Source: JANMJD01 sp963828405 (GTDB lineage: Bacteria > Actinomycetota > Acidimicrobiia > Acidimicrobiales > Ilumatobacteraceae). From it: 64,000 bases of DNA. A program made the translations under genes and the position numbers. The notes beneath the pieces were generated by a model. It saw only the letters and a list, made by a program, of their open reading frames with translations, was not told the DNA's origin and did not search any database. Where the stretch lies: positions 248,001 to 312,000 of the forward strand of contig CAWHEG010000030.1 in NCBI GenBank assembly GCA_963828405.1, read 5' to 3'. Below, piece after piece: positions 18,245 to 27,482 of this stretch (position 1 is the first letter of the stretch; each line of letters opens with the position of its first letter).

Positions 18245-20564
18245 CTAGCGGCGGCGCCGGCCCATGCCGATCTCGTCGAGAAGCTCTCCGCCGTCGACGG
18301 TGGTCTCCTCGACAGCGGCGCCACCGACGGTTTCGGCCGATGGTGCCGCTTGCGCCGCGGGTGCGGTCGCCTTCGGTCCGGCGCCCTCGATGTGCAGGTG
18401 CGGAAGCCACTGCAGCCACGGGGGAGGTACCAGTTGCGGTCGCCGAGCAGCTTCATGGTCGCCGGCACGAGGATCGATCGCACGATGGTCGCGTCGATGA
18501 AGCACGGCGACGGCGAGGCCGAAGCCCATCTGCTGGAACGTCACGAGGGTGCCCGACGGCGAAGCCGGCGAAGACGGCGACCATGATCAGCGCCGCGCCG
18601 GTGATGATCCCGCCGGTCGTGCGCAGGCCGAAGGCGACGGCCTCGGTGTTGTCGCCCGTGCTGGTCGTAGTGCTCCCGGATGCGGCTGAGCAGGAAGACG
18701 TGGTAGTCCATCGACAGGCCGAACAGCACCGAGAACAGGAACAGCGGCATCCACGCCTCGATCACCTCGACCTGCTGGAACCCGAAGAGGTCGGCGCCCA
18801 CGCCCTTCTGGGAGACAAGCACGATCAGCCCGTACGCGGCGCCGACCGAGAGCAGGTTCATGATGATCGCCTTGATCGGCACGACGATCGAACGGAACAC
18901 GACCGTGAGCAGCAGGAACGTCAGGCCCAGCACGAAGCGCGAACACGATCGGGATGTAGCGGTCCGTCAGGTCGAAGAAGTCGATGTTGAACGCGGTGCT
19001 GCCGCCGACGAGCACCTGCGTCCGCGGTGCCCGCGGGAAGGCGTCGGGCACGTAGCGATCGCGCACCCGCCCGATCGACGCGACCGCCGCCTCGCTGCTC
19101 GGGTCGCCGTCGACCGGCGCCGAGACGACGGCGAGATCGCCGGCGGCGTTCGCCTCCACCTGGTCGATGCCCCGAAGAACCCGTCGGCGGCGAGCGAGCG
19201 CTCGCAACTGTCTCGATCGCCGGCCTGCACCGCGGGCGATGCACGTCGCCGTCGATGACGATCTCGACCGGGGAGTCCAGGCCGCCGGAGAACTCCTTGG
19301 CGAGGATGTCGAAGGCCTGCCTGGACTCGGCGCTCGTCGGCAGCGTCGTGACCCCGGCGAAACCGGTGTTGATGCCGAGGTACGGGATCGGCGGCGACGC
19401 CAGCAGCAGCCCGCCGCCGACCACGAGGCTGATGACCGGGTGGCTCATGACCACACCGGTGACGCGATCCCAGAAGCCGCCGGGCTCGTGCCACCAGCCG
19501 TCGGCGAGCGTCGCCGGATCCGCCCGGCGTTGATCCGGTCACCGAGGAGCCCGAGGATGGCCGGCAGCAGGGTCAGCGACGCGAGCACCGCCACGACGAC
19601 GACCAGGATCGCGCCGACGGCAAGGCTGCGGAAGATCGTCGTCGGGATGATGAGCATGCCGAACAGCGCGACCACGACGGTGAGCCCGCTGAAGAACACG
19701 GCGCGGCTGGCGGTGGCACCGGCCGCCTCGATCGCCGCGAGTTTGTCGAGACCCTGTGCCCGCTCCTCCCGGTACCGCGAGATGATGAACAGCGAGTAGT
19801 CGATGCCCAGCGCCAAGCCCATCATCGCCATCATGTTGGTGACGAAGAACGAGAACTGGAACACCTGGCCCGACCACGGCCACCAGCGCCATCGCCACGG
19901 CGATCGAGGTCATGCCGGTCGCGATCGGGATGACTCCGGCGACGACGGCTCCGAAGACGACGAGCAGGACCACGAGAGCGACGAGGATGCCGATCGTCTC
20001 CGCCGGTCCGCAGGTCGGTTCGGCGATCGTGTTGAAGTCGTCGTTGACGGAGAGACCACCGAAGAGTCGGGTGGTCACTCCGGCCGGGCCGGCTCGATCG
20101 CCGATCCGTCGGAGCTCGGCGAGAACTCGGTCCTTCTCGCCGTGCTCGTGGAATGCGAGCACGGCGGGCAGCAGCAGGGTATGACGATCCCGTGAGACCA
20201 GCGTGGGGTCGTTGGTCCGGTAGAAGTCGGCGACCGCCTTGATGTCGGCGGGGCCCAGGGCCATCAGCTCGGATGCGATCTGTTCGACGAAGGTGCGATA
20301 CTCCGGGTCGTCGACGGTCGACGACTCGGACTGGAAGATGAACAGTTCGGTGCCGTCCTGTTTGCCACGGAGACGATCCTCGACGAGTCGTGCCACGCGT
20401 TTCGCTTCGGGCTGATTGACGAACGTCGCGTCGCTGGTGAGCGCGTCGCCGAGCAGCGCCGATGAGATCAGGATCGATCCGACCATCGCCGTCGCCCACA
20501 GACCGACCACCAGCCATGGTCGGCGGCTGCTCGCTCGGGCCAGGGTCTGCGGCGAGATCCTCAT
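18245..20564 (-). CDS. MMPL/RND-family transporter, several frameshifts
   Basis: About 770 residues if repaired. Start ATG 20564 has GGGAGG upstream. The first frame begins MRISPQTLARASSRRPWLVVG (TM1) and the large periplasmic loop, then IGILVALVVLLVVFGAVVAGV. Later frames give MMAMMGLALGIDYSLFIISRYREE (the conserved GxDYxxFI motif of TM4), the second periplasmic domain, and MLGLTFLLLTVVFRSIVVPIK with FGLSMDYHVFLLSRIREHYD. The end LPHLHIEGAGPK stops at 18245. At least five frame changes occur, around 19870, 19530, 19190, 18940, 18660 and 18550-18480, yet all RND motifs survive. MMPL proteins export lipids or drugs using proton flow. An exact box lies 123 bp upstream. Confidence 0.82.
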
Positions 20565-20686
20565 GGTGCACCTCCCGGCATGCGGATCATGCAGCCAGAC
20601 CGGGGACCCCCGCCACGGCACCCGAGATGGCTGCGCGTGAAGACAAGTAGTGGTCAATGTTCGATGAGCACGACAACCGCGCGCTA

Positions 20687-20700
20687 GGGACCAAGGTCCC
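20687..20700. promoter_or_regulatory. Perfect DosR-like box GGGACCAAGGTCCC
   Basis: A perfect 14-bp palindrome located 123-136 bp upstream of the MMPL start on the minus strand. With the 42.5-bp spacing seen elsewhere, transcription would begin near 20651, leaving an 87-base leader. The next gene on the minus strand ends 22 bp upstream, so the box lies in the only intergenic space here. Confidence 0.7.
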
Positions 20701-20722
20701 GAATGTCGCGTCTGCTCCGACC

Positions 20723-21289
20723 TCAGCGGGGTCGGCCGCTGGGGAAGGTGATCGTCGACCCGACCAGCCGGCGCCAAGCACGCCGTTCGTGGCGGATCGG
20801 CCACCAGTCGTACAACAGGATCTCCAACGGCTTCCACATCGACACCCAGCCGAGGACGGAGAGACCCTCGTGCGCGACCTGGATCACCGGGTTGGTGCTG
20901 CTGCCGATCAGGCGCGACACGGCATTGAAGCCGGCCAGGGCGACCAGCCCGATGACCAGGCTGATCCGCCCCTCGCGGAGCAGCTTGCGCAGTTGGCAGC
21001 CCGTCTGCCACTCGCGGTACCCGAAGTGGTGGTGCAGGCCGCTGATGATGGCCTCCTCGCGCCCGTCGAGTCGACCGTCGGCGACGTAGATCTCGACGTC
21101 GACGGGATGGCCGCGGTCGAGGTCCTCGGCCCACTCCTCGATCCAGTCGGCCACCTCCTGGTCCAGCGATCGCTCGCCCAGTGGTGAGGGATCCATCGGG
21201 TTGAAGAGGTGCTCGACGGTGGCGACGCGTACCTGGATCGGACCCTCACTCAGCTCGTGGCGGGTGCGGGGCCAATGACCTTGTTCCAT
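20723..21289 (-). CDS. Uncharacterised membrane protein with conserved DPSP motif
   Basis: 188 residues. A soluble N-terminal part holds VRVATVEHLFNPMDPSPLGERSLDQEVADWI, recognisable from a widespread uncharacterised bacterial family often found near stress genes. Two hydrophobic segments follow (ISLVIGLVALAGFNAVSRLI; HEGLSVLGWVSMWKPLEILLYDWW) and a basic C terminus. Function is unknown. ATG 21289 is the only good start; no clear ribosome site is visible. Confidence 0.7.
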   Translation of the reverse strand: MEQGHWPRTRHELSEGPIQVRVATVEHLFNPMDPSPLGERSLDQEVADWIEEWAEDLDRGHPVDVEIYVADGRLDGREEAIISGLHHHFGYREWQTGCQLRKLLREGRISLVIGLVALAGFNAVSRLIGSSTNPVIQVAHEGLSVLGWVSMWKPLEILLYDWWPIRHERRAWRRLVGSTITFPSGRPR

Positions 21290-21421
21290 GAGCGTCCACG
21301 CTGTCACACGTGACCACCGTCGCGCCGTCCTCGGCTCCGCTGCCCACACCGCCAAGGGGCCGCTGTCCGCCGGGTCGATCGGCCCTGGCGGGCGACCCGG
21401 GGTCGGGACCAGCCTGGGCAC

Positions 21422-23035
21422 ATGAGGGCGGCAGGCGGCACCGGGCGCTCGTGGTGGTCGCAGCATCGACGTCGGTCGATCACGCTGCTGGTGATCGTCG
21501 TCTTCGTCGCCGCGGTAGTGGTGCTCGTGGCGGGCCCGACGAGCCGCGACCGGAGCCGTTTCACCTCGGGCCACGCCGCCTACCTCGACGGCCGGTGTGT
21601 CGAGGCGGTCCAGGTGTTCGACGATCTGATCTCGTCGTCCCGCCTGTTCGAGTTCGGCGGGTACGTCGGTCGGGCCCGCCGCGAACGCTCCGAGTGTCTG
21701 GACCTGCTCGAGATCGACCGCACGGCGGCTGCGAAGCCGGGCGATGCGCTCGTCGACTACCTCTCGTTCGCCACCGGGCATCCGGCGAGCCCGCTCGTCG
21801 AGCACCTGCCCGAGCATGTCGTGGAGCAGCTGGGCGACGCAGCGGTCACCGAACTCGCCTCGATCCCGACCTGCCGGTCCGTCCCCGAGCTCCGAACCGC
21901 CGACCTCGTCGAGGACGCAGTGCTTCCCGCCCTCCGGATGGCCTGCCTCGACGTGCTGCGTGACGGCGGTGAACCGACCGCGGCGAACGCGATGGCGATC
22001 ACCATCCTCGACGAGCACCCGGACTCGCCGGAGGCCGACGCCGCGGTCACCTTCCTGGTCGACACCGTCGACGGCTGCACGGCTCTGCTGCGACGCGACC
22101 TCGCCGGGCGGGGGCCCGCTGCGCGGGCCGCCTGCCTCGATCGCTACCTGGCATCGGGTGAGACGACCGCTGCCTACGAGGTGGCCCTCGGGATCCTCGC
22201 CGCTGCCGGCCAACCCGGCGCCGCGGTGGCGGCCACGACCGTCGCCGCGACCGCCCCGTGCACCGCGGTCCTGGACAGCTTGACGGCGCCCGGGCTGGCG
22301 GCCGACCCGGCGGCGGCGAGAACGCTGCTGGAGCGCTGCATCGCCGAGCGCAGCGGCACCGGGGGCGATGCAGCCGACCTGCAGCTCGAGTTCGTCATCC
22401 GGTTCCCCGCCGATCCGTCGACGCCGGCCTACCGGGCGGCGTTCACCGCCTCGCCGAGCGCCTGCGGCCTGGCCGACCGCGTCCGGACGGCTCCGTCGCT
22501 GGCCGCGTTGGACTCCTTCCTGCCCGACTACTACTTCGCCTGCGGCCAGGTTGCCGACTACGTCGGCAACGCCGCCGAGGCGGTGGCCTTCTACGAGGAG
22601 TTCCTGGCGATCGCCGGCGACGATCCCCGGGTGCCGACCGCTCGCGACGGGCTCGCCCGTTCGCTGATCCGCCAGGCCCAGGCGGCCGGCGCGGGCGAAC
22701 TGCCACCGCCCACCCCCGTGGGGGGAAGCGGGAGCAGCTCGTCGGTCGCCGTGATCTACAACCAGTCGCCGCACGACCTGCGGGTGGTGATGAGCGGACC
22801 GGAGAGCCGGATCGAGACGATCCCGGCGTGCGGCGACTGCACCGAGTACCGCCTCGTCGGACCGCTCTCGTGCCGCTCCGACGTCCCCCAGATCACGGTG
22901 ACCGTGCCGGCCGGGACCTATCAGGTGATGGCCGAGGCGACCGACGGCTCGGTCAGCCCGTTCGTCGGGAGCTGGACGCTCGACCGCGGCGATCGCTACG
23001 AGTCGTGCTTCTACATCGTCACCACCTTCGCCTGA
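21422..23035 (+). CDS. Uncharacterised cysteine-containing secreted/membrane protein with TPR-like repeats
   Basis: 537 residues. A positively charged start and one transmembrane helix (ITLLVIVVFVAAVVVLVAG, about 20-38) anchor an extracytoplasmic region. Repeated helical pairs each contain one or two cysteines (GRCVEAVQVFDDL, CLDLLEIDR, CTALLRRDL, CLDRYLASG, CGLADRV, CGQVADYVGNAAEAVAFYEEF), a TPR-like spacing in which many cysteines could pair. After a Gly/Ser linker near residue 435 a beta-rich C-terminal domain follows (VAVIYNQSPHDLRVVMSGPE; CGDCTEY). Not recognised as a named family. It overlaps the convergent gene by 25 bp. Confidence 0.7.
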   Translation: MRAAGGTGRSWWSQHRRRSITLLVIVVFVAAVVVLVAGPTSRDRSRFTSGHAAYLDGRCVEAVQVFDDLISSSRLFEFGGYVGRARRERSECLDLLEIDRTAAAKPGDALVDYLSFATGHPASPLVEHLPEHVVEQLGDAAVTELASIPTCRSVPELRTADLVEDAVLPALRMACLDVLRDGGEPTAANAMAITILDEHPDSPEADAAVTFLVDTVDGCTALLRRDLAGRGPAARAACLDRYLASGETTAAYEVALGILAAAGQPGAAVAATTVAATAPCTAVLDSLTAPGLAADPAAARTLLERCIAERSGTGGDAADLQLEFVIRFPADPSTPAYRAAFTASPSACGLADRVRTAPSLAALDSFLPDYYFACGQVADYVGNAAEAVAFYEEFLAIAGDDPRVPTARDGLARSLIRQAQAAGAGELPPPTPVGGSGSSSSVAVIYNQSPHDLRVVMSGPESRIETIPACGDCTEYRLVGPLSCRSDVPQITVTVPAGTYQVMAEATDGSVSPFVGSWTLDRGDRYESCFYIVTTFA

Positions 23036-24609
23036 CAGGGTGGCGCTCGTGGCGCCCCGTGACGGACGATCCGGTCTGTCGACCACCACCGGGCCACCCT
23101 GGTGTCGCGGCGAGCTAGCACCCCGCCGATCGCGGCACTGCGCAGCTGCATGTACAGCGCAGTGGCCGCGTCGAGCAGGTCGGCCAGTGGGACGTCGGTC
23201 GCCAGCTCCGTGGCCTCGGGCCAGGCGGCGAAGGTCCGGGCCAGGTGCTCGGCGATCTCGACCGTCGCATCCGACGCTCCGCCGCCGGCTCGCACCCGCT
23301 GCCCGACCCGGTCGAGGGCGACGCCCGCCGGGGCGACGCCGCGGATCTCGGCGATCTCGGTGTCGGCTTCATCGGCGACGCGCCGGGCGTCGGCGCGGAA
23401 CGATTCGTCGGCCCAGGAGGCGTCGATGACGACGCTCTCGCCGAGGCGCAGCAGCTGATCGGCCCGGTGGAGCAGCGCGGCGTAGACCTCGGCCGTGACC
23501 GACGGGGCGTACAGCCCGTGCTGCACCGGCTCGACACGGCGGGTGTCGGGGGCGAGGCCGGCCAGCTCCTTGCGGAGCACGTCGGACGACAGCACGACCA
23601 TTCCGCAGGTCTCGCCGAGGTGCTCGGCGATCGTCGTCTTGCCGACGCCAGGGCTCCCGCCCACCAACACCAGCATCGGAGCGGCGGCCCGCAGGTGGGC
23701 GAGACACTGGTCGAGATGGGCGATCGCCTCCTCGGCGGCCCGGGCATCGCCCTGCTTGGCCCGTAGCGAACGGACCTTGCTCCGCACCAGGGCGCGATAG
23801 GCGATGTAGTGGTGGGCGAGTGAATCGGGGTGGTGCTCGTTGGTGAACTCCCGGTACCAGTCGAGGAAGCGTCGAGCGGTGTCCGCATCGGTGATCCGCT
23901 CGAGGTCCATCGCCAGGAAGGCGACGTCGAGGAGGGTGTCCCCACAGCGCAGACGATCGTCGAAGGCCAGGCAGTCGAGGATCCGCACGCCGTCGTCGAG
24001 CACGAAGATGTCCTCGGCCAACAGGTCGCCATGGCCCTCGCGGGCGAATCCGTGCTCGATCCGCTGGCGGAACAGTGGTTCGCGCCCGGCGATGTAGCGC
24101 GTGGCGAGCCGGCGGACCGTCTCCAGCACGGCGAGATCGACCACCGGTTCGGCGTCGCTCGCCATCTGGTCGATGCTCAGCGCCCAGAGATCGGCCACCC
24201 CGGCTGCCGAGGCGACCTCGACCGCCAAGTCCGAGGGCTGCAAACGCACGTGGAAGGCGGCGATCGACCGGGCCACGTCGCGCAAGACATCGTCGGCCTC
24301 CTGCCCACCGAGCATGGCGGTCAGTCGGCGATCGTCGGGCATCCGACGCATCACGATCAGGGTGTCGGTCAGCTCCCCCGCTTCGCGAACCTCCCCGAGA
24401 CCGAGGTAGACGTCGGGGGCGATGCGGCGGTTCAGCTCCAGCTCACGGCGGCAGGCCTCGGCGCGACGCTCGATCGTGGACTGGTCGAGGAAGGCGGTCC
24501 TGATCGGTTTGAGGAACTTGAACGCCCGATCGCCGATGAGCGCCACCGTGGAGATGTGCGTTTCGCGAATTGCCGCAGGCCTTTCGTCCACGACATGTCC
24601 TTCTTCCAC
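23011..24609 (-). CDS. Bifunctional aminoglycoside-phosphotransferase-like / P-loop kinase protein (Rv2004c-like)
   Basis: 532 residues from GTG 24609. The first about 330 residues are an APH-like kinase domain: FKFLKPIRTAFLDQSTIERR, REGHGDLLAEDIFVLDD (HGD catalytic loop) and CLAFDDRLRCGDTLLDVAF. The C-terminal domain is a separate AAA_33/zeta-toxin-like P-loop kinase with LVGGSPGVGKTTIAEHL (Walker A). This two-domain layout is that of mycobacterial Rv2004c, a DosR-regulon gene of unknown substrate. No Shine-Dalgarno is visible; a box centred exactly 42.5 bp upstream of the GTG suggests a leaderless transcript. Confidence 0.87.
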   Translation of the reverse strand: MEEGHVVDERPAAIRETHISTVALIGDRAFKFLKPIRTAFLDQSTIERRAEACRRELELNRRIAPDVYLGLGEVREAGELTDTLIVMRRMPDDRRLTAMLGGQEADDVLRDVARSIAAFHVRLQPSDLAVEVASAAGVADLWALSIDQMASDAEPVVDLAVLETVRRLATRYIAGREPLFRQRIEHGFAREGHGDLLAEDIFVLDDGVRILDCLAFDDRLRCGDTLLDVAFLAMDLERITDADTARRFLDWYREFTNEHHPDSLAHHYIAYRALVRSKVRSLRAKQGDARAAEEAIAHLDQCLAHLRAAAPMLVLVGGSPGVGKTTIAEHLGETCGMVVLSSDVLRKELAGLAPDTRRVEPVQHGLYAPSVTAEVYAALLHRADQLLRLGESVVIDASWADESFRADARRVADEADTEIAEIRGVAPAGVALDRVGQRVRAGGGASDATVEIAEHLARTFAAWPEATELATDVPLADLLDAATALYMQLRSAAIGGVLARRDTRVARWWSTDRIVRHGAPRAPPCQAKVVTM

Positions 24610-24644
24610 GACATGAGCGTGTGCACCGCCCCAGCCGGAGGCCA

Positions 24645-24658
24645 GGGGCGTTGGTCAC
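24645..24658. promoter_or_regulatory. Candidate DosR-like box for Rv2004c-like gene (11/14)
   Basis: GGGGCGTTGGTCAC matches 11 of 14. Its centre (24651.5) is 42.5 bp from the first base of GTG 24609, the same distance as at two other genes of the window. Confidence 0.55.
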
Positions 24659-24676
24659 TCCGACCGGGGCAATCGA

Positions 24677-24690
24677 AGGGCCAAGGACCC
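24677..24690. promoter_or_regulatory. Candidate DosR-like box for DUF1918 gene (11/14)
   Basis: AGGGCCAAGGACCC matches 11 of 14 and lies 32 bp from the neighbouring box, about three helical turns. A start 42.5 bp from its centre (24726) would leave a 19-base leader containing the GGGAGG ribosome site of the gene at 24745. Confidence 0.5.
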
Positions 24691-24744
24691 TATTGCGACG
24701 GCGGCGGGCAGGGCACAGTGTCGGGGACAGGGAGGTCGAGAGTT

Positions 24745-24978
24745 ATGCAGGCACATCGCGGTGACGAACTCGTCGTTCGAGGCCGACGCGCCGGACAACC
24801 CAACCGCAAGGGCGAGGTGCTCGAGGCCAAGGGGCCCGACGACACGCAACCTTTCCTCGTCCGCTGGGACGACACCGGGCACACCACCTTGTTCTTCCCC
24901 GGTTCGGACTGCGTGGTGCAACAACTTGCCCACGCCGCCACGCCCACGGGAAAGGGTCACGGACGACGGTCGGCCTGA
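24745..24978 (+). CDS. DUF1918 domain protein (Rv0569/Rv2302-like)
   Basis: 77 residues. The complete DUF1918 domain is visible: MQAHRGDELVVRGRRAGQPN at the start, then GEVLEAKGPDDTQPFLVRWDDTGHTTLFFPGSD. The family is a small SH3-like barrel thought to bind DNA or regulators. Mycobacterial Rv0569 is DosR-induced. The ribosome site GGGAGG lies nine bases upstream of ATG 24745. The gene is divergent from the Rv2004c-like gene with two boxes between them. Confidence 0.93.
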   Translation: MQAHRGDELVVRGRRAGQPNRKGEVLEAKGPDDTQPFLVRWDDTGHTTLFFPGSDCVVQQLAHAATPTGKGHGRRSA

Positions 24979-25051
24979 GCGGCTTCGCTGGTGAGCCGAC
25001 GGTTATCCCGGTTTCAGGATCTGCTCAGCACCGATCTGCGATGCTCAGCGG

Positions 25052-26083
25052 ATGACCGCGACAGTTGCCAGGTACAGCCCGGTCCGGCGGGTGATCCTCG
25101 GAGCCGTGGCGTGCGTGCTCGCCGTCGGATGCAGCAGCTCGGGCACCGCCCGGACCACGGCGGCGTCCCCGGACGCCTCGGTGCCGGCGACCGGAGTGGG
25201 GCCTCCGGCAGCGAGCGCGCCAGGCGGCGTCGAGGTGGCGACCACTCCACCTGCCGCATCCGCATCCGCCACCGCGGCCGGCGGATCGAGCGCACCGCCG
25301 AGCGCGTCGCCGACCGTGGCGTTCGTACCGACGAATGCCGACTCCGAGAACTTCGACCCGGCGCTGTTCGCCACGGCCGCACCGGTCGCCAACCCCTGGC
25401 TCCCGTTGACACCCGGGTATCAGTCGACGCGTGAGGGGGCGGTGAACAAGGGGAGCCGCCGCCTGCCCCACCGCCGTGTGTACACCGTCACCGATGCGAC
25501 CAAGGACATCGGCGGTGTGCAGGCGACGCTGATCCTCGACCAGGACTTCGACGGCGGGGAGCTCGCCGAACAGGCGATCGACTACGTCGCCCAGGACGGA
25601 TCGGGCAACGTCTGGTACCTCGGTTCCTACACCGAGGCCTACGAGGGCGGGCAGTTCGTCAACGCCAACGACGGCTGGCTCGCCGGCATCGACGGGGCGA
25701 GGGCCGGAGTGTTGATGATGGCGGATCCCCAGCCCGGCATGCCCACCTACCAGCAGGCGACCGTCCCCGACGAGGGTACCGTGAAGGCCAAGGTGCTCAA
25801 GCGGGGCGAAGAGGTCTGCGTCCCGTTCAAGTGCTACTCCGACGTGCTCGTCATCCAGGAGGACGGGTCCGAGAACACCTACTTCGCGCCCGGCGTCGGC
25901 GGCATCCGCCTCGAACCGGTCTCGGGCGACCCGCAGGAGACCGAGGAGTTGATCAACCTCACCCAGCTCACCCCGCAGGGCCTGGCCGAGTTGGCCGACG
26001 AGGCATTGCGGCTCGACGAGCACGCCCGGACCGAGGCGAGCGGGGTGTTCGGGGACTCCGCCGTCGCGAAGCGGTCGTCCTGA
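25052..26083 (+). CDS. Secreted lipoprotein, unknown function, upstream of ABC exporter
   Basis: 343 residues. A lipoprotein signal peptide (VILGAVACVLAVGC, lipobox LAVGC) is followed by a low-complexity Ala/Ser/Pro/Thr linker to about residue 90. The globular part starts with FDPALFATAAPVANPWLPLTPG, a phrase seen in many uncharacterised actinobacterial lipoproteins, and continues as a beta-rich domain (RVYTVTDATKDIGGVQATLIL, DYVAQDGSGNVWYLG). It is the first gene before two ABC ATPases and an FtsX-type permease, so it may be the periplasmic partner of that exporter. Confidence 0.82.
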   Translation: MTATVARYSPVRRVILGAVACVLAVGCSSSGTARTTAASPDASVPATGVGPPAASAPGGVEVATTPPAASASATAAGGSSAPPSASPTVAFVPTNADSENFDPALFATAAPVANPWLPLTPGYQSTREGAVNKGSRRLPHRRVYTVTDATKDIGGVQATLILDQDFDGGELAEQAIDYVAQDGSGNVWYLGSYTEAYEGGQFVNANDGWLAGIDGARAGVLMMADPQPGMPTYQQATVPDEGTVKAKVLKRGEEVCVPFKCYSDVLVIQEDGSENTYFAPGVGGIRLEPVSGDPQETEELINLTQLTPQGLAELADEALRLDEHARTEASGVFGDSAVAKRSS

Positions 26084-26775
26084 ACGCCTGGCCCGGTCCG
26101 GTCGGCGCTCCGCTGGTCCAACTGGTCGGGGTCGCAGCGGCCTATCGGGACGGTGGCACCGAGACCGTCGTGCTCGACGGGGTGAGCCTCGGCCTGTGGC
26201 GGGGGCGGACCACCAGCCTGGTCGGGGAGTCGGGAACCGGGAAGTCGACGCTGCTCGGGGTCGTCGCCGGCCTCATCGGGCCGCGGCGGGGTTCGATCGT
26301 CTTCGACGGTCGGGACATCACCGCGCTCGACGAGACCGGTTGGGCGCGGCTGCGGGCCGAGCGGATCGGCTACGTCCTGCAGAGCGGCAACCTCGTCCCG
26401 TTCCTGACCGCCGGCGAGAACGTCGAACTCGCCATGGGCTTCGTCCCCGGCCACCGACGATCCCGTCGGGCGGCGGAGCTGCTGGGCGAGTTCGGCCTCG
26501 CCGGGCGGCGTGACCACACCGCACGCCGGCTGTCGGGTGGTGAGGCCCAGCGGGTGGCGATCGCCATGGCGCTGGTCAACGACCCGGATCTGCTGCTCGC
26601 CGACGAGATCACCGGTGAGCTCGACTCCGCCACCGCGGCCCTGGTGATGGAGGTGGTCCTCGACGTCGCCCGGACGCGGGGGACGAGCGTGCTGTACGTC
26701 ACCCACGACGCCGGTCTCGCCGCGGCGGCCGATCAACGGCTGCAACTGGCCGATCGCACGGTCGGGCCGGCGTGA
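26080..26775 (+). CDS. ABC transporter ATP-binding protein (LolD/MacB type), possible CTG start
   Basis: About 231 residues. Walker A GESGTGKSTLL, Q-loop LQSGNLVPF, signature LSGGEAQRVAIA, Walker B DPDLLLADEITGELD (the catalytic Glu is in ADEIT) and H-loop VTHDAG are all present. No ATG, GTG or TTG lies in frame between the lipoprotein stop and the first conserved strand, whereas a CTG (26080) overlaps the stop as CTGA. A rare CTG start with translational coupling is the simplest reading; an upstream GTG inside the lipoprotein gene is the alternative. Confidence 0.85.
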   Translation: MNAWPGPVGAPLVQLVGVAAAYRDGGTETVVLDGVSLGLWRGRTTSLVGESGTGKSTLLGVVAGLIGPRRGSIVFDGRDITALDETGWARLRAERIGYVLQSGNLVPFLTAGENVELAMGFVPGHRRSRRAAELLGEFGLAGRRDHTARRLSGGEAQRVAIAMALVNDPDLLLADEITGELDSATAALVMEVVLDVARTRGTSVLYVTHDAGLAAAADQRLQLADRTVGPA

Positions 26776-27482
26776 ACCCGCCGACGATCGCCGGGCACGG
26801 TGCCATCCGGGTGACGGATCTCACCCGGCACTTCGCCACGGTCGACGGGCCGGTGCGCGCCCTCGACGGGGTCACCTTCGAGATCGAATCGGGCACCGCC
26901 GTGGCGATCGTCGGTCCGAGCGGCTGCGGGAAGTCGACGCTCCTCGGACTCATCGCCGGGTTGGCGGTTCCCACCGCTGGAGGCGTGACGATCGGCGGGA
27001 CCGAGATCTCCCATCTTCCCGACGACGACCGGGCCCGACTGCGCCGACGGTCGCTCGGATTGGTCTTCCAGTCGGCCAACCTGCTGCCCTGGCTCACGGC
27101 GGTCGAGAACGTCGCCCTGCAACTGGCCCTGGCCGGCGTCGACGGCGAGGATCAGCGCTGCGTCGAGTCGCTGAGCCGGCTCGGGCTCGGTGCCCAGCTC
27201 GACCGCCTGCCCGATCAGCTCTCGGGCGGTGAACGCCAACGCGTCGCCGTCGCCCGGGCGCTGATCCACGGTCCACGGGCGATCCTGGCCGACGAGCCGA
27301 CCGGCGCCCTCGACGCCCTCAACGCCACCGTGGTCGTCGATCGCCTGGTGGCTGCGCAGCGCGAAACCGGGGCGACGCTCGTCGTGGTCACCCACGACCC
27401 GGCGATCGCCCGTCGGATGGACCGCACGCTGCACCTGACCGACGGCCGGCTCACCGACGACGTCATCGCCGGGGGCCGCTAG
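26772..27482 (+). CDS. ABC transporter ATP-binding protein (LolD/MacB type)
   Basis: 236 residues from GTG 26772, overlapping the previous ATPase stop by four bases. Walker A GPSGCGKSTLL, Q-loop FQSANLLPW, signature LSGGERQRVAVARAL, Walker B AILADEPTGALD and H-loop VTHDP are complete. Together with the previous ATPase it could make a heterodimeric pair on one permease. The permease starts directly at the stop codon. Confidence 0.93.
   Translation: MNPPTIAGHGAIRVTDLTRHFATVDGPVRALDGVTFEIESGTAVAIVGPSGCGKSTLLGLIAGLAVPTAGGVTIGGTEISHLPDDDRARLRRRSLGLVFQSANLLPWLTAVENVALQLALAGVDGEDQRCVESLSRLGLGAQLDRLPDQLSGGERQRVAVARALIHGPRAILADEPTGALDALNATVVVDRLVAAQRETGATLVVVTHDPAIARRMDRTLHLTDGRLTDDVIAGGR

Noticed and set aside
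21268..21281. A 10/14 palindrome match near the start of the uncharacterised membrane gene
   Set aside because: It lies inside the gene's first codons, and the in-frame codon 42.5 bp downstream is GTA, not a start. Kept out of the box set.
24601..24660. Direct repeat TTCCACGACATG-like around the Rv2004c-like start
   Set aside because: The two copies are only partly alike and can be explained by coding sequence; no function suggested.
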